DNA from: Toxonevra muliebris
Lineage: Eukaryota; Arthropoda; Insecta; Diptera; Pallopteridae
DNA length: 64,000 nucleotides
Direction: 5' to 3'
NCBI GenBank assembly: GCA_963691655.1
Contig: OY829326.1
Span: 59,761,776-59,825,775 of the forward strand
In this document: positions 1 to 9,799 of the stretch, piece after piece
Layout: every line of letters starts with the position of its first letter
How positions within the stretch are numbered: position 1 is the first letter of the stretch
Position numbers and translations under genes: made by a program
Notes under the pieces: generated by a model
Database searches by the model: none
Told to the model about the DNA's origin: nothing
Seen by the model: the letters and a program-made list of their open reading frames with translations, nothing else

Positions 1-75
1 TTGTTCACGTTTTAGAATAGTCAATGGAAGAAAAAATTTGTTCACGTTAGTGGATGTTCACGTTATCGAATGTTG
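1..75. repeat. Short interspersed direct repeat, TTGTTCACGTT type
   Basis: The 11-base word TTGTTCACGTT occurs at 1-11 and 38-48, and a close variant occurs at 54-64. This could be the subterminal part of a transposon whose other end lies outside the window. No coding content is seen. Confidence 0.4.
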
Positions 76-299
76 ACTGTATACCTATTCATAAAATAAA
101 GAAAAATCAAATGTAATAGTACTATTAAAACTTCGAAAGATGTGCAAAAAGAAGCTGGGGAAAAATATAAAAAATATCCTCCCAAAGAGATATTGAGCTA
201 TCTTACTCTTAACCCATTACTGGCAAATGTGATAACAAAAAACAAAGCCAGTGAATACAAAAGCTTTTACATTTAGAATATTTAATGCGTTGTTAGTTA

Positions 300-1300
300 C
301 TAACCAGGGTGCTTTTGCTAATATCAGTGCTTTGGATTGATAGCGTTGTAGTATTTCTAAGTTTCAATTACTAGTGGTACCCCACAATTGAACTCCGTGT
401 GTCCAAACTGGTTTCAATATCGTTTTATAAAGTAATAGTTTGTTCTCAAGACTCAGCTCTGATTTCGGACCCAATAATCAGTGCTTACATTTTGTTTTTA
501 TATTAAGGTGTAGCCTTTAAATTCTCTTTCCAATTTAATCTTTTATCAAGGTGTAGTCCTAAATATTCAACACAGTTAAGTTTGGGGATAGTAATTCCAT
601 TCAGATTTAACGGAGGACATTCCCCTCCTCTTAATGAAAACGTGATACTTGCTGACTTGTCTGTATTTAGCTTTATTTTTCAACGAAGTAACCATTGTTG
701 ACTGTCGTCGAGCTGTTTCTGAACTAGATTTGCAGCTTCTGTAGGAGATTTATTTGACGTTAAAATGGCAGTATCGTCTAGACAAGCAGCAATAGTAAGA
801 CCATCAGTTTCAGGCAAGTCGTAGGTACAAATTTAATAAAGAACAGGACCCAGAACACTGCCCTGTGGTACTCCGGCTTTTATTTGACATATGGCTGAAG
901 TTTCATAATTTATTTTAACATAGAATTATTTTTCATGTAGATAGGACTTTAAGACCAAATGAAATGGAGCTGGAAGTAAATTTTTTAATTTGTATAATAG
1001 CCCTAGATGCCAAACTCTGTCGAACGCTTGCTGAATGTCCAAAAATATGGCAGAGCAATATTTTTTGTGTTTCAGAGAGTCAGTGACAATATTCGCTATA
1101 CGATGATATTGCTCAGGAGTACCGTGCTTATGACGATTATTAGCAATCTACTCAAGAATATTCTTTCAAATACTTTCGAGAATATTGTCAGCAAACTTAT
1201 AAGCCTAAACACTGCGTTTTCAGGTTTATTTGGTTTAGGTATCATTATTATTTCAGCACATTTCCATTGAGAAGGAAAGTGGTTTAATGAGCAAAATTAT
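300..1300 (-). pseudogene. Jockey-type LINE reverse transcriptase relic, copy 1
   Basis: Reading the minus strand gives jockey-clade reverse transcriptase motifs in the right order but in shifting frames. From the high-coordinate side these are a KPNKPEN...ISLL stretch near 1200, an AIFLDIQQAFDRVWH-like palm motif near 1040, GVPQGSVLGPVLY near 850, and a CLDDTAIL box near 780 where jockey elements normally have FADD. The C-terminal signature PVWTHGVQLWG follows near 400. Reverse transcriptases of this clade copy element RNA at a nicked target. Here the catalytic box is altered and several stops and frameshifts interrupt the frame, so it is dead. The part from about 683 upward is shared with a second copy at 56338-57148, including the hAT-like end that follows it. 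Clade assignment is from motif recall, not from a search. Confidence 0.85.
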
Positions 1301-1374
1301 TCCTTATTCTTATAATTAAAAGGAAATAATTTTCAGCTTTTTGCCTGTTCAATTTATTAAATTTTTAAGCGTTT

Positions 1375-1446
1375 GAAAATTTTTTTTTGGGGGGGGGGGA
1401 GGAGGGGAATTTTCTCCATTTCCCCTCCGCCCTGTATCCGCGCCTG
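1375..1446. mobile_element. Right end of a hAT-like element, copy 1
   Basis: A run of G residues leads into a terminus reading TGTATCCGCGCCTG at 1433-1446. It is homologous to the right end of the element at 55718-57148 and to the isolated end at 50488-50501. Sequence inside it, about 683-1375, matches the second copy collinearly. The left end of this copy is not seen and may lie before base 1, so no target duplication can be assigned. Confidence 0.55.
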
Positions 1447-1835
1447 ACAGAACACATTTAGTTTGATTTACGTTTAAACCAAAAATTCAAGAATACAACC
1501 AAATATTCAAGAATATGCAATAGGAGGATTTTTTTCCGATTGGGGAGGACAGGAGGATTCAGATTTGAGTGGAGTAAATCCGCTAAAATGAAGAATAAAA
1601 CGCGTATTTTCTTAAAAAAAGTGTTGAATTTTTTCCTTATAAAAGTGCGAGAAAACTCAGTACATTTAAACTTTTTCACTAATAAAGGGAAACATCTGAT
1701 ACTTCTAGTCAATGAAAATTTCTTCGAAGATATTTTAAATTGAAAAAAAGAAGAGCGCTAAATCACTTTTTTCCGCGTTTTAGTTTTCAAAAAGCACCAA
1801 AATCAGTGGGAAAAGCGCTGAGTTGGCCACACTGG
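1447..1835. other. Unassigned stretch between hAT-like end and SINE scrap
   Basis: Two overlapping opposite-strand reading frames of about 70-80 codons lie here, but they have no recognisable motif and are rich in K, F, N and L as expected of AT-rich noncoding DNA. Two AGCGCT words flank a short imperfect hairpin at about 1755-1820. Nothing else is supported. Confidence 0.3.
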
Positions 1836-1921
1836 AATTAACCACCAGACCAAGACGGAAATTGAACCCGCGACCTTCTGGATGAAAGTCTAGTGCACTA
1901 TCCACTAGACTATCAAAGTCG
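1836..1921 (-). repeat. tRNA-Glu-derived SINE, head fragment
   Basis: The minus strand carries the tRNA-like head of the SINE family seen in full at 18789-19100. It has an A-box-like TAGTCTAGTGG, a loop reading CTTTCAT (Glu-like TTC anticodon) and a degraded B box GGTTCAATTTCC. Only the head plus the TCTGGTGGTTAATT sequence that follows it remain. The body and tail are absent. Confidence 0.75.
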
Positions 1922-2117
1922 CATAACTTTAGGCCCCTTTCCTCCCCTACATGACAGAGGATCGCGTTTCATGGGTTGCCACATATCTGAAATATTTTCA
2001 ACTCGAATATAGTTTAATTTTGACGATTGGAAATATTTTTGCGAAATTTTTAAATTTGAAAAAAAAAATACCAAAAACTCGCGGCTAGTACAGAGCTATT
2101 AGCCTGAAATGGGTTAA

Positions 2118-3185
2118 AGGAAACCATATAAATAAAAAATTACAATACTATAAATATCTATTTATTAATATATTACCATGGGAAGGAAGCCTGGAAGTTT
2201 TAACTACCAACAAAAATGTAAATATCTAGACTACTCCCCATGAACTCTACATATCTTGCATCATTTGGTTTATACATAGAAGCATTCTTAATTTCCATCA
2301 ATGGTGGAGCTCCTGCTTCCTTGTTTGCTGTGCACACTTAATTCACTAAATTATTAACTTTACCACTTCCGGCACTTTGGCCGCTCTGTTCAAATTTTTC
2401 TCATTATCTATTTTCTGATTTTTTCATAACGAAATTATCAACATATCCAAAAGATTATAACAAAGAGAAAGTTTAAGAAGTTACAAAAAAATTTACATAA
2501 ACATCATTCACACAAATTTTGTTTTCTTAATAGAAATTATAATAAATACTTTGCTTACTAATTAATTTGAGCGTGAGCACAACGCAACTGGACTAAGAAA
2601 AGAATTACAGTTTTTTAAGTTTCCATTCTTTTTTTTTTTGTATTTATTTATCGCTGATTGTGCGTTCATATTTTGAAGGTATAAAAACATGCCATTTTCA
2701 CACCACCAACCGGTAGCATTTGTGTTTTGGTTTGTTGAGTTATTACACGTCCCACACAATTTCTTATTTGACGTTCCGTGTTTTTTGATTTGTTTTTCTT
2801 TACTGAATGAAATTACAAATGATGCAAAATATATTGAAAATTTCTACTTCTTTTTTTAAAATTCGAATGAATGCAAATAAATTTACATTAAATTTAGCAA
2901 ATTTTGTTCGAAATGAAATTTTTTCTATATTGTTGTACAAATTGCTTTCCATCTATACATAAAAGTTGAAACTGAAAGTAGTTGTAAGAAAATCAATTTA
3001 CCTCTTCAAAACTGAGAGAACTAAGAGTGATTGCAACTTTATATAGCAAGCGTTTCAAACCAATTGAAAGAAATATTTTTGAAGAACATACATACGATAT
3101 ATACAGTAGTGACCACGTAGTTTAAAACAAAATTTGTGTATATATATATTCAGATATATATACATACATATATTGCTCTATCTAA
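2118..3185. other. AT-rich noncoding stretch
   Basis: No ORF with recognisable motifs, no clear terminal repeats and no RNA gene are seen. The stretch contains short T runs and an alternating TATATATA/ACATACATA patch just before the LINE junction at 3186. Confidence 0.5.
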
Positions 3186-4161
3186 TATCTGGGGGTAATA
3201 ATAGACAACAGACTGAACTTCAGATTTCGCTTGAACTATGTTAAAGAAAAGCGTCTAGTATCCAGGCAGTGTAGTCTAGAACAATGCCAAACATAGGTGG
3301 ACCAAGATATAGTCGAAGGGTGTTACTGTCTAGAGAACTCTTACTTTACGCCGTCCCAATCTAGGCCGGAGCTTTGGCGGCAAAGGAGTGCCGAAAGAAA
3401 CTGTCTCGGGTTTGCAGGCTAAGCGCCCTAAGAACAATAAGTGGTTTTCTGACAATTTCGGAGGATGCGGCATACGTCGTAGCCGGTATGATACCGATTG
3501 ATATACTGTTGGATGAAATGAAACGATTCCATTGCAGACATAACGCAAATCAGCTGCAGCTAGATATTCCAGGCATTGCATACGAAGAAAGGCTAGCATC
3601 ATTAGCCATTTGGCAGAATAGATGGGAGAATTCGTTGAAAGGAAGGTGGACGTAAACATGTATTCCAAAGATTGAAACATGGACATGGTTTTTAACGGGT
3701 CATGGAGATTGCTGAAAATATCTACACAGATTTAAGCATGACGACTCCCTGTTTTGCCCTATCCCTAGCCTTGTTTTTAACTGTCGTCGTTTTAGCCCAA
3801 CAAATATAACGTTACCGAGTCCATCGAGCATAGTTGAGTGTATGATCCAGTCGGAGGAAGACTGGGCAGAAATAAGTGAGTTTATCACGAACGTGCAAAA
3901 TGGCTTTAGGGGAATTGAACATCTCAGGAGAGAAGACTTGACGAATACAGCCTAAAGGCTAACCAGTCCCGCGAAGTAATACCTAACGGCAGCACCGCGA
4001 GGATAGTGGATGACGAGCACGGGGGTGAGGTTTAGTACGTAGGTGCATTAACTACTGAGTAGATCCAGTCAGTATGCAAATCGTGCATGCCAATAATACG
4101 GACTACTAGTATCTATGATGATTCCTCACCTCCAGGGCGCATCAAAAAAAAAAAAAAAAAA
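3186..4161 (+). mobile_element. 5'-truncated R1-like LINE with poly(A) tail
   Basis: The sequence opens inside a reverse transcriptase at YLGVIIDNRLNF and continues with SRTMPNIGGPRYSRR, then SALRTISGFLTISEDAAYVV and AGMIPIDILLDEMKR. This series is typical of the C-terminal RT region of R1-clade LINEs. Further on there is a histidine/cysteine-containing stretch (KYLHRFKHDDSLFCP, near 3719-3763) and VECMIQSEEDWAEI near 3836-3877. The coding part has frameshifts; the longest open piece is 3374-3655. An AT-poor 3' untranslated region ends in 18 A residues at 4144-4161. The pattern of truncated 5' end and A tail is that of target-primed reverse transcription. ACATATT after the tail resembles ACATATATT before the junction, but I cannot fix a target duplication. 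Confidence 0.85.
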
Positions 4162-4539
4162 CATATTATTCTTGTAAATTATACAAAGTGAAATAAGTTG
4201 TGGGACTGGTAAAACTTGTGACATTCAGGAAGGTTCGCCCACACCATCAAAATCACGAATCCGTTTCTTGGAGATGAACGTTTTTCAGATTTTCCGAAAG
4301 TTCAGCAGGAAATTTAAATTTTAGGATTGACGTAAGCAGAATCTATTCTGAAATTCAGGCTATCCGAATTTCCACACAGCAATCTTTCTTGCTCTATCCT
4401 TAAAGACTCTCTCTTTCTTGTTGTTGGTGTTTATGTTAACACACGGCAAATTTTCTTGAACGATTCTCCTTAGCAGGGACGGAAAATAACTGTTGTGAAA
4501 TTTTTTGTGATGGAAAACGTTGCCCAAAATTAAGAAATT

Positions 4540-5590
4540 TTTATAAAAATTGCTTCATAATAATTATGAGCAAGAAATATTTTATTTATTGTCGATAACT
4601 AAAATTTCATAAAAGTTGATAAATAGGTATTATGAATAAGAATAATTTTTTACGTTGCCGGCAACTTTTATTTTGTAAGAAATATTTTTTGCGTTACGTT
4701 TTTTACATCATAACTATTTTGAGTGAAAAATATTCAATGTTTCGAAGCCGAATGCTCATGAAAATGATATGGAGCACTTTTGGTTAGTGGCCCAATCAAC
4801 TTTTTGAAGCCATTATTTCCCGGTCGTTTGATATCAAAGAATGATGATTTTGACTTACCTCCGCGTTCGCCAGATTTAACACCGCCGGACTTTTTCCTCT
4901 GGGGCTACTTGAAATCAAAGTTTTGCGTAAACCAGCCAAGGACCCTAGACGAACTTAAGGCCACTATCCGCCAGGCCGACATATCGGCCAAATCATTGAC
5001 CAAAACGATGGAAAATGCGGAAAAAGAGCACATTTGGCCATCAAGGACAAATAAATGATTACCCTAATCAACACCAAACAAATTGTTTTTTACTGTTTTT
5101 TTTTTTCAGAAACAAGTGCTTTCACTTTAAATTACCTTAATAAATATTTTTTTTTCTGAATTCATGTGAACTCTTTATTGTAATAACTTTTTATATACAA
5201 GGAGGAAGCATCGAAAGCCACTAGTGGTGTGAAACTTCAACTCCTGGGGCACCTACAGACACTACGTCTGGAGGCCGCTGTGAACATTAACGTTCAAGCG
5301 TCAGTCAATTGTCATTCTGTCAAAATGTTTGCTTCCTTCTGACCTGATATTTATCTTTTCCTCACCGGCAACGTAAACATTTTTCTTACAAAATAAAAAT
5401 TGCAGGCAACGTAAAATATAATTCTCATTTATGATACTTATCAAGCAACGGAAACAATATTTCTTATAAAATAAAATTTACCGGCAACGTAAATAATAAT
5501 TGTCTTTCGTAATACTTATCTAGCACGGTAAAAAGTATTTCTTAGTAAATAATAATTATGGTCAACGAAAAATATTGTTGTTGTGATGAC
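4540..5590. mobile_element. Decayed DNA transposon with inverted, internally repeated arms
   Basis: The left arm, about 4545-4705, and the right arm, about 5355-5590, are inverted copies of each other. Each is built from roughly 80-base units containing ACGTTGCCGGCAA, TTTTATTTTGTAAGAAAT and a GATAAGTATTATGAAT-like word. The right arm holds about three units and the left about two. A transposase fragment sits between them. The exact outer ends and the target duplication could not be fixed. Confidence 0.6.
4780..5058 (+). pseudogene. Transposase C-terminal fragment (Tc1/mariner-related DDE_3 type)
   Basis: About 92 codons remain. They contain FPGRLIS, then PPRSPDLTPPDFFLWGYLKS and a PRTLDELKATIRQ helix. 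The SPDLTPPDFFLWGYLK block is the third catalytic region of a DDE/D transposase group common in arthropods, where it helps bind the metal ion for strand transfer. The first two acidic residues, the DNA-binding domain and a true start codon are missing. The reading frame ends with a stop at 5056-5058. It lies between the inverted arms of the surrounding element and is presumably what is left of that element's own gene. An unrelated insertion donor is possible. Confidence 0.75.
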
Positions 5591-5656
5591 TACATTTGTT
5601 CATTAACCTGTTTATATATAACTTCAAATAACGAAATTGACATGAACTTAAGTCAT

Positions 5657-5695
5657 GACTTTGAAAATTAACCTCTAGATTTAATTTTCATAGTC
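5657..5695. repeat. Dispersed hairpin, copy 1
   Basis: GACTTTGAAAATTAA is followed, after a short loop, by TTAATTTTCATAGTC, making a near-perfect stem. The same hairpin recurs at 9412-9451. The sequence just upstream here (TTGTTGTGATGACTACA near 5578) recurs at about 9782, so both belong to one repeat family. Confidence 0.6.
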
Positions 5696-5699
5696 TCCT

Positions 5700-6636
5700 A
5701 GAAAAATATTTATGTTATATTGTAATAGTTATATTGCAACATTTTTCGTGAAAAACTTATAACTAAAAAATGAAAATTAATAGCAAAAGAATGAATGATA
5801 CATCTTGATATTGTGAGCAATTCTGTAGCCGTTCTACTTAATTTTCCTCTCATGAAGTGAAATTCTGAGCAAAAAATTGCTTTATGGAAATAATTTAAAC
5901 TTATTAATAGTAGATATTTTTTTAGTGAAAAAAGTATGTCCTTTATTATGTAACCATCACTGTATATTCAGTAGTAGTTTTCAATTCATTTTGCATGACT
6001 TAAAAAACTAAAGTCCTTCAACTTTACTAAACTTTATTACATTAACGACGGGCCTTGGTTATGTATATAGGCTGTTTTTTTTTTTTTTTTTTGGTGAATA
6101 GTGTCTAGAAATTATAAAAAATTTATTATTGATGTTTACTTTAACTTTGATTTAAAATAATTTTTGTAATTATTGGTAAGAATTATGAACTTTTTATTAA
6201 GTCAATCCAATTAATTAATCAATTTATCAAGGAACAATGGCCATTGCGAATTCCGAACTAACTTAGTTCTCTATTGTTATTGATTTAATTGACTAACATA
6301 TTCCAAGCTTTTATGGCTTCGTATTTCTTTCTTTCAGCAAAGTTAATTTGACTTGGTGAACTTTAATTAATTAACTTCCAGTTTGTCAAACAAATGTTAA
6401 TTAACTAGAAGATTTGTGATAATAAAGCTTTTGTAGTTATTAACACAATAATAAGGACACATACAATAAGCTATAACTACAATACATTCATCGGTTGATA
6501 TTCGATTTGAATAGCTTTGAAGAGATAAATATATGTGCACATATTTCATTAATACGTACATATAATTACAAGAAAATAAATATTTTAGAGAATTATTCAT
6601 AAATACTGATTCTATAAAAAGTAAATAGTTTGCAAC
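5700..6636. other. AT-rich noncoding stretch
   Basis: No coding or structural feature is supported. There is a T run at about 6075-6092 and a TTAATTAA-rich patch at about 6205-6420. The minus-strand frame at 6397-6684 has no recognisable motif and runs into the transposon end at 6639. Confidence 0.5.
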
Positions 6637-6638
6637 TA

Positions 6639-7907
6639 CAGGGTGACAATTGTAAAGTGACGCAAGTTTAATACTCTGCAGCAAGCTTTGCCATTTACCG
6701 TTACTTTAATTTAAAAAGCAAATTCATTCATCATTGGCTTTGCTTTTAATTTCATTTGAATTTTTGTTATTACATTTTGAAATTTCCATAAAAATGGACA
6801 AGGAAAATATTCGTCGTGAAATTATGAAATTTCATTTGGCAAAGCCAAAGGCTTTAAATTTGTCAAGTCGTACGGTAGACTGAGCTATTATTCGATATAA
6901 TGAAACTGGGGGTTTTGGAGATAGAGACCGGGGAAAATTTTCAACAGTTGCCACTACTGGTTTAACAGAAAAAATTCGTAAACGAATCAAGCGAAATCCA
7001 AGGCGCTCGATGAGAAAAATCGCTAAGGAAGTGGGAGTAAACCGTGAAACAGTGCGAATCATTGCAAAATCAAAGCTTAATCTTAAGCCGTACAAGCTCC
7101 GAAAAGCTCAAGATCTGACACAAAAAAAGAAAGATTTGCGACTGCAAAGATGCAAGGCGTTGCTACGCTCCTCCGTGTTAAAAAATCTTTAAAATATCTT
7201 GTTTACAGATGAAAAAATTTTCACGGTTGAACAACATTTCAATGCGCAAAATGACCGAATGTGGCTAACATCATCATCGCAACAAAATAGGACTGTTGGC
7301 CGAGTTCAAAAGCCAGCTTCCGTTATGGTATGGGCTGGAGTTTCCGCTAATGCCAGAACACCTCTAATATTCGTTGAAGAGGGTGTTAAAATTGACAAGG
7401 TTGTTTATCGGAGCATTTTAAATGAACATGTTCTTCCCTGGGCCCAAGATACGTTTGGAAATGAAAACTGGACTTTCCAGCAAGATTCTGCACCTTCCCA
7501 CATGGCAAAATTAACGCAAACCTGGATAAAAGAAAATTTTTCTGGATTCATAACATCGCAAGAATGGCCACCATACTCCCCAGACTTGAATCCAATGGAC
7601 TACTCTATTTGGAGTATTTTAGAGAGTAAGGCTTGTGCATCTCAACACCACAGTCTGGAGTCGCTGACAAATTCATTAGAGAAAGCCTGGACTGAAATTG
7701 ATCAGGAAGTCCTGCGGCGAACAGTCCTACGATTTCCGGATCGATTGAAGGCATGTGTGCAGGCTAAAGGAGGTTATATTGAATGAGGTGGGGTTCAAAT
7801 GAATGCTTATATATTCAGCAATTTTAACACTTAATTGTACTTAATGGAAGTACGTCCTTTTGAAAATACTGCTGAAATGTGTGCGTCACTTTACGATTGT
7901 CACCCTG
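6639..7907 (+). mobile_element. maT-type Tc1/mariner transposon, copy 1
   Basis: A 1269-base element is bounded by inverted ends beginning CAGGGTGACAAT and is flanked by TA on both sides, the duplication expected of the Tc1/mariner superfamily. The inverted ends agree over about 26 bases with one difference. It contains one transposase gene. Copy 2 at 42225-43503 is very similar across its whole length. Confidence 0.95.
6794..7786 (+). pseudogene. maT (DD37D) transposase, inactive copy 1
   Basis: The gene encodes a cut-and-paste transposase of the Tc1/mariner superfamily. The start MDKENIRREIMKFHLA is shared with copy 2. A paired helix-turn-helix region (RKRIKRNPRRSMRKIAKEVG and onward) would bind the inverted ends. 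The catalytic triad is visible as FTDEK near 7200, QQDSAPSH near 7480 and SPDLNPMDY near 7590. I count 37 residues between the second and third aspartates, which is the DD37D pattern of the maT family. Two in-frame nonsense changes break it: CGA to TGA near 6881 and GAA to TAA near 7190. It also lacks 18 bases near 6840 and 6 bases near 7180 relative to copy 2. The overall length is still a multiple of three, so there is no net frameshift. Confidence 0.93.
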
Positions 7908-8078
7908 TATAGTCCAGTCATTATAAAGATTTTCATCATAATAATACTAATCTGAAATTTTTCTACAGTAATTGTTAGTGGGGATATGATAGATCGAAAA
8001 TCCACAAAAATCAGTTCTGGAGTTGCAGAGCAACCCTCCTTTGGTAAAAAAAGCTATTCTTTACTAATAACTGGTTAA

Positions 8079-8349
8079 CCGTTGGAGATATAAATGTTTA
8101 GAAAATACTATTTCAGACACGTTTGTTCACTACTTATAAAAAGTGAAAATTTGAAACATTTTTAGAATTTAGGTTTATTTTTACTAAAATCAAGTTTACA
8201 GATTTTTGTTGTTCAGTGACCTATGGTAAATTTTCATGCGCAACATATTCTTTGAACATATTAGCCCTCTATCAAACTTCGTAATGGGTCAAAATAATAA
8301 CTTTTTTCGAAAAGGGTAAAAAAGACCCATAATGGTGGGTGCCAAAGGG
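8079..8349. mobile_element. Possible piggyBac-type MITE
   Basis: TTAA at 8350-8353 is preceded by GGTGGGTGCCAAAGGG, whose reverse complement CCCTTTGGCACCC resembles piggyBac-type termini. TTAA at 8075-8078 is followed by CCGTTGG, a weaker match. There is also an internal ATGGGTC/GACCCAT hairpin at 8285-8332. The left end is doubtful. Confidence 0.3.
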
Positions 8350-8353
8350 TTAA

Positions 8354-9580
8354 TATGTTGGAAAAAAATATTCTACGTAAAATTTTACTGTAAGTTACTG
8401 AACATTTAAACAAGCTCTGATGCAAAACTAACAAGTTACCTTATGGTTTATTATACTTAATCTGTTAGAAATGGGCAAACTTTAGGCCCGCGTAAAAAGA
8501 AAATTAGACGCCGAAACACGTATAATTTTTTTTCTCGAATCCTATCTGAATCCACTTTTAGAACTTCGTTTCTGTTTTTAAATTGATTTTTGTCGGACAG
8601 TGTAATTGGTCTGTCGCTTAAGCCAAAGCGAACCTCAGACTAGAAGTAAAAGTGGACTATCTGGCCTTAGATATTATCAAAATAAATAAGACAGAATACT
8701 GTCTATGTCAGGAAGATGGCGACTTGATATAAAGAAAGTTTATTGTTAACGATTTTGTGGAAGGGTATAAATAGCTACATTATCGGGGTAAGTTACAATT
8801 TTTAAAATACAAAAACATTTTTCTATATATTTTTTTTAATGCTAAAATATTATATTAAGGACACACATTTATTTTAAAAAATTTCAAAATTAGATTACGG
8901 ATTCTAGTGCTCATTCAAAATGGTTTAATGTGAGCTATGTGGCATATGTGGTTAAACTTATCAGCAGGGACCGAATTCCGAGAATTCCTCATAATTCTCC
9001 TTCCTGATTCCACAGATTTATATAAATTTAATATTGATTTGACTGCGTTATTAAACTTTTTATGAAAACAAAATTTTTGCAAAAATACAATTTTTGGCCA
9101 TTCAACTCAAAAATGTGTGATTAACCGTTAGTTTTTTGAAATTCAGCACTATCAGTTTCTTGTTGAGTGACCAACAATATTCTAAAATAATCTGTTGATA
9201 ATCAACCAAGTTACAGGCTTCTAAGTGCCCAAAGGTACCCAAAACTGGTTTTTTAACGGTAAATCACGATTTTGGAGGTGTTTGGAAAATTTCAAGTACA
9301 GACTCTTTTTTTACTCGACAAGACCTACAAGAAAAATAATACGACTTCCCAGGTATTTTTTACTGCCGCACCGTGTTACTTAATGAAGCACATTCATGGA
9401 ACAGTAGTCAAGACTTTGAAAATTAACAACTAGATTTAATTTTCCATAGTCTACAAAAAAACATAATAAATTAATTGAATATGGCCTGATTCAACATACA
9501 CACACACTCTTTCTCATGTACTAGACTTTGAAATAACGAACTGTTATGCGGACTAGTAGTAAGGAGACAAACACAACAAC
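8354..9580. other. AT-rich noncoding stretch with repeat fragments
   Basis: No ORF with a recognisable motif is present. It contains the second copy of the dispersed hairpin at 9412-9451. Confidence 0.45.
9412..9451. repeat. Dispersed hairpin, copy 2
   Basis: This is the same stem as at 5657-5695 (GACTTTGAAAATTAA paired with TTAATTTTCCATAGTC), with a slightly different loop. It lies about 170 bases upstream of the hammerhead-bearing repeat. Confidence 0.6.
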
Positions 9581-9586
9581 AAATAA

Positions 9587-9778
9587 GTATACAGAACGGT
9601 AGTGGTAGTTTTCTTTCAATATCTCTATTCAGTGAAGATATTTTGAATGAAATCTGTAATTCGTGGTTATGATTTCGAATATTAGGATATTGAAAGATTA
9701 TGAACTATCACTAAGATCACTGATGAGGAATCGTGGTGGATTCCGAAACGGCCGTCTGATTTGCCCACCTCTGTATAC
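9587..9778 (+). repeat. Short repeat unit carrying the hammerhead, bounded by GTATACAG/CTGTATAC
   Basis: GTATACAG at 9587-9594 and CTGTATAC at 9771-9778 are inverted and enclose about 190 bases, the 3' third of which is a hammerhead motif. Outside them lie ACAACAACA on the left and TGTTGTTGT on the right, also inverted. The right flank TGTTGTTGTGATGACTACA also occurs near 5576-5594 without the hammerhead. This suggests an inserted non-autonomous element, but the limits are inferred. Confidence 0.4.
9714..9762 (+). ncRNA. Hammerhead ribozyme motif (short stem III type)
   Basis: All conserved core parts are present in order. CTGATGA (9720-9726) is followed by a perfect 6-base-pair stem II (GGAATC with GATTCC) closed by GTGGTG, then GAAA (9745-9748), then CGGCCG and the cleavage triplet GTC (9754-9756). 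Stem I pairs 9714-9719 with 9757-9762 over six pairs, one of them a G-U wobble. Stem III is CGG/CCG with no room for a loop in a monomer. That is like the minimal hammerheads described in Penelope-like retroelements and related small retroelements, which are thought to cleave best as dimers. The expected activity is self-cleavage of a transcript read from the plus strand after 9756. No nearby reverse transcriptase is seen, so any host element is non-autonomous or decayed. Activity is inferred from the motif only. Confidence 0.8.
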
Positions 9779-9799
9779 ACTGTTGTTGTGATGACTACA

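Noticed and set aside
209..2117. TTAACCCATT at 209 and its inverse at 2117 as ends of a piggyBac-type element
   Set aside because: The pair would cross the hAT-like and jockey boundaries, only about 14 of the outer bases agree, and no transposase is present.
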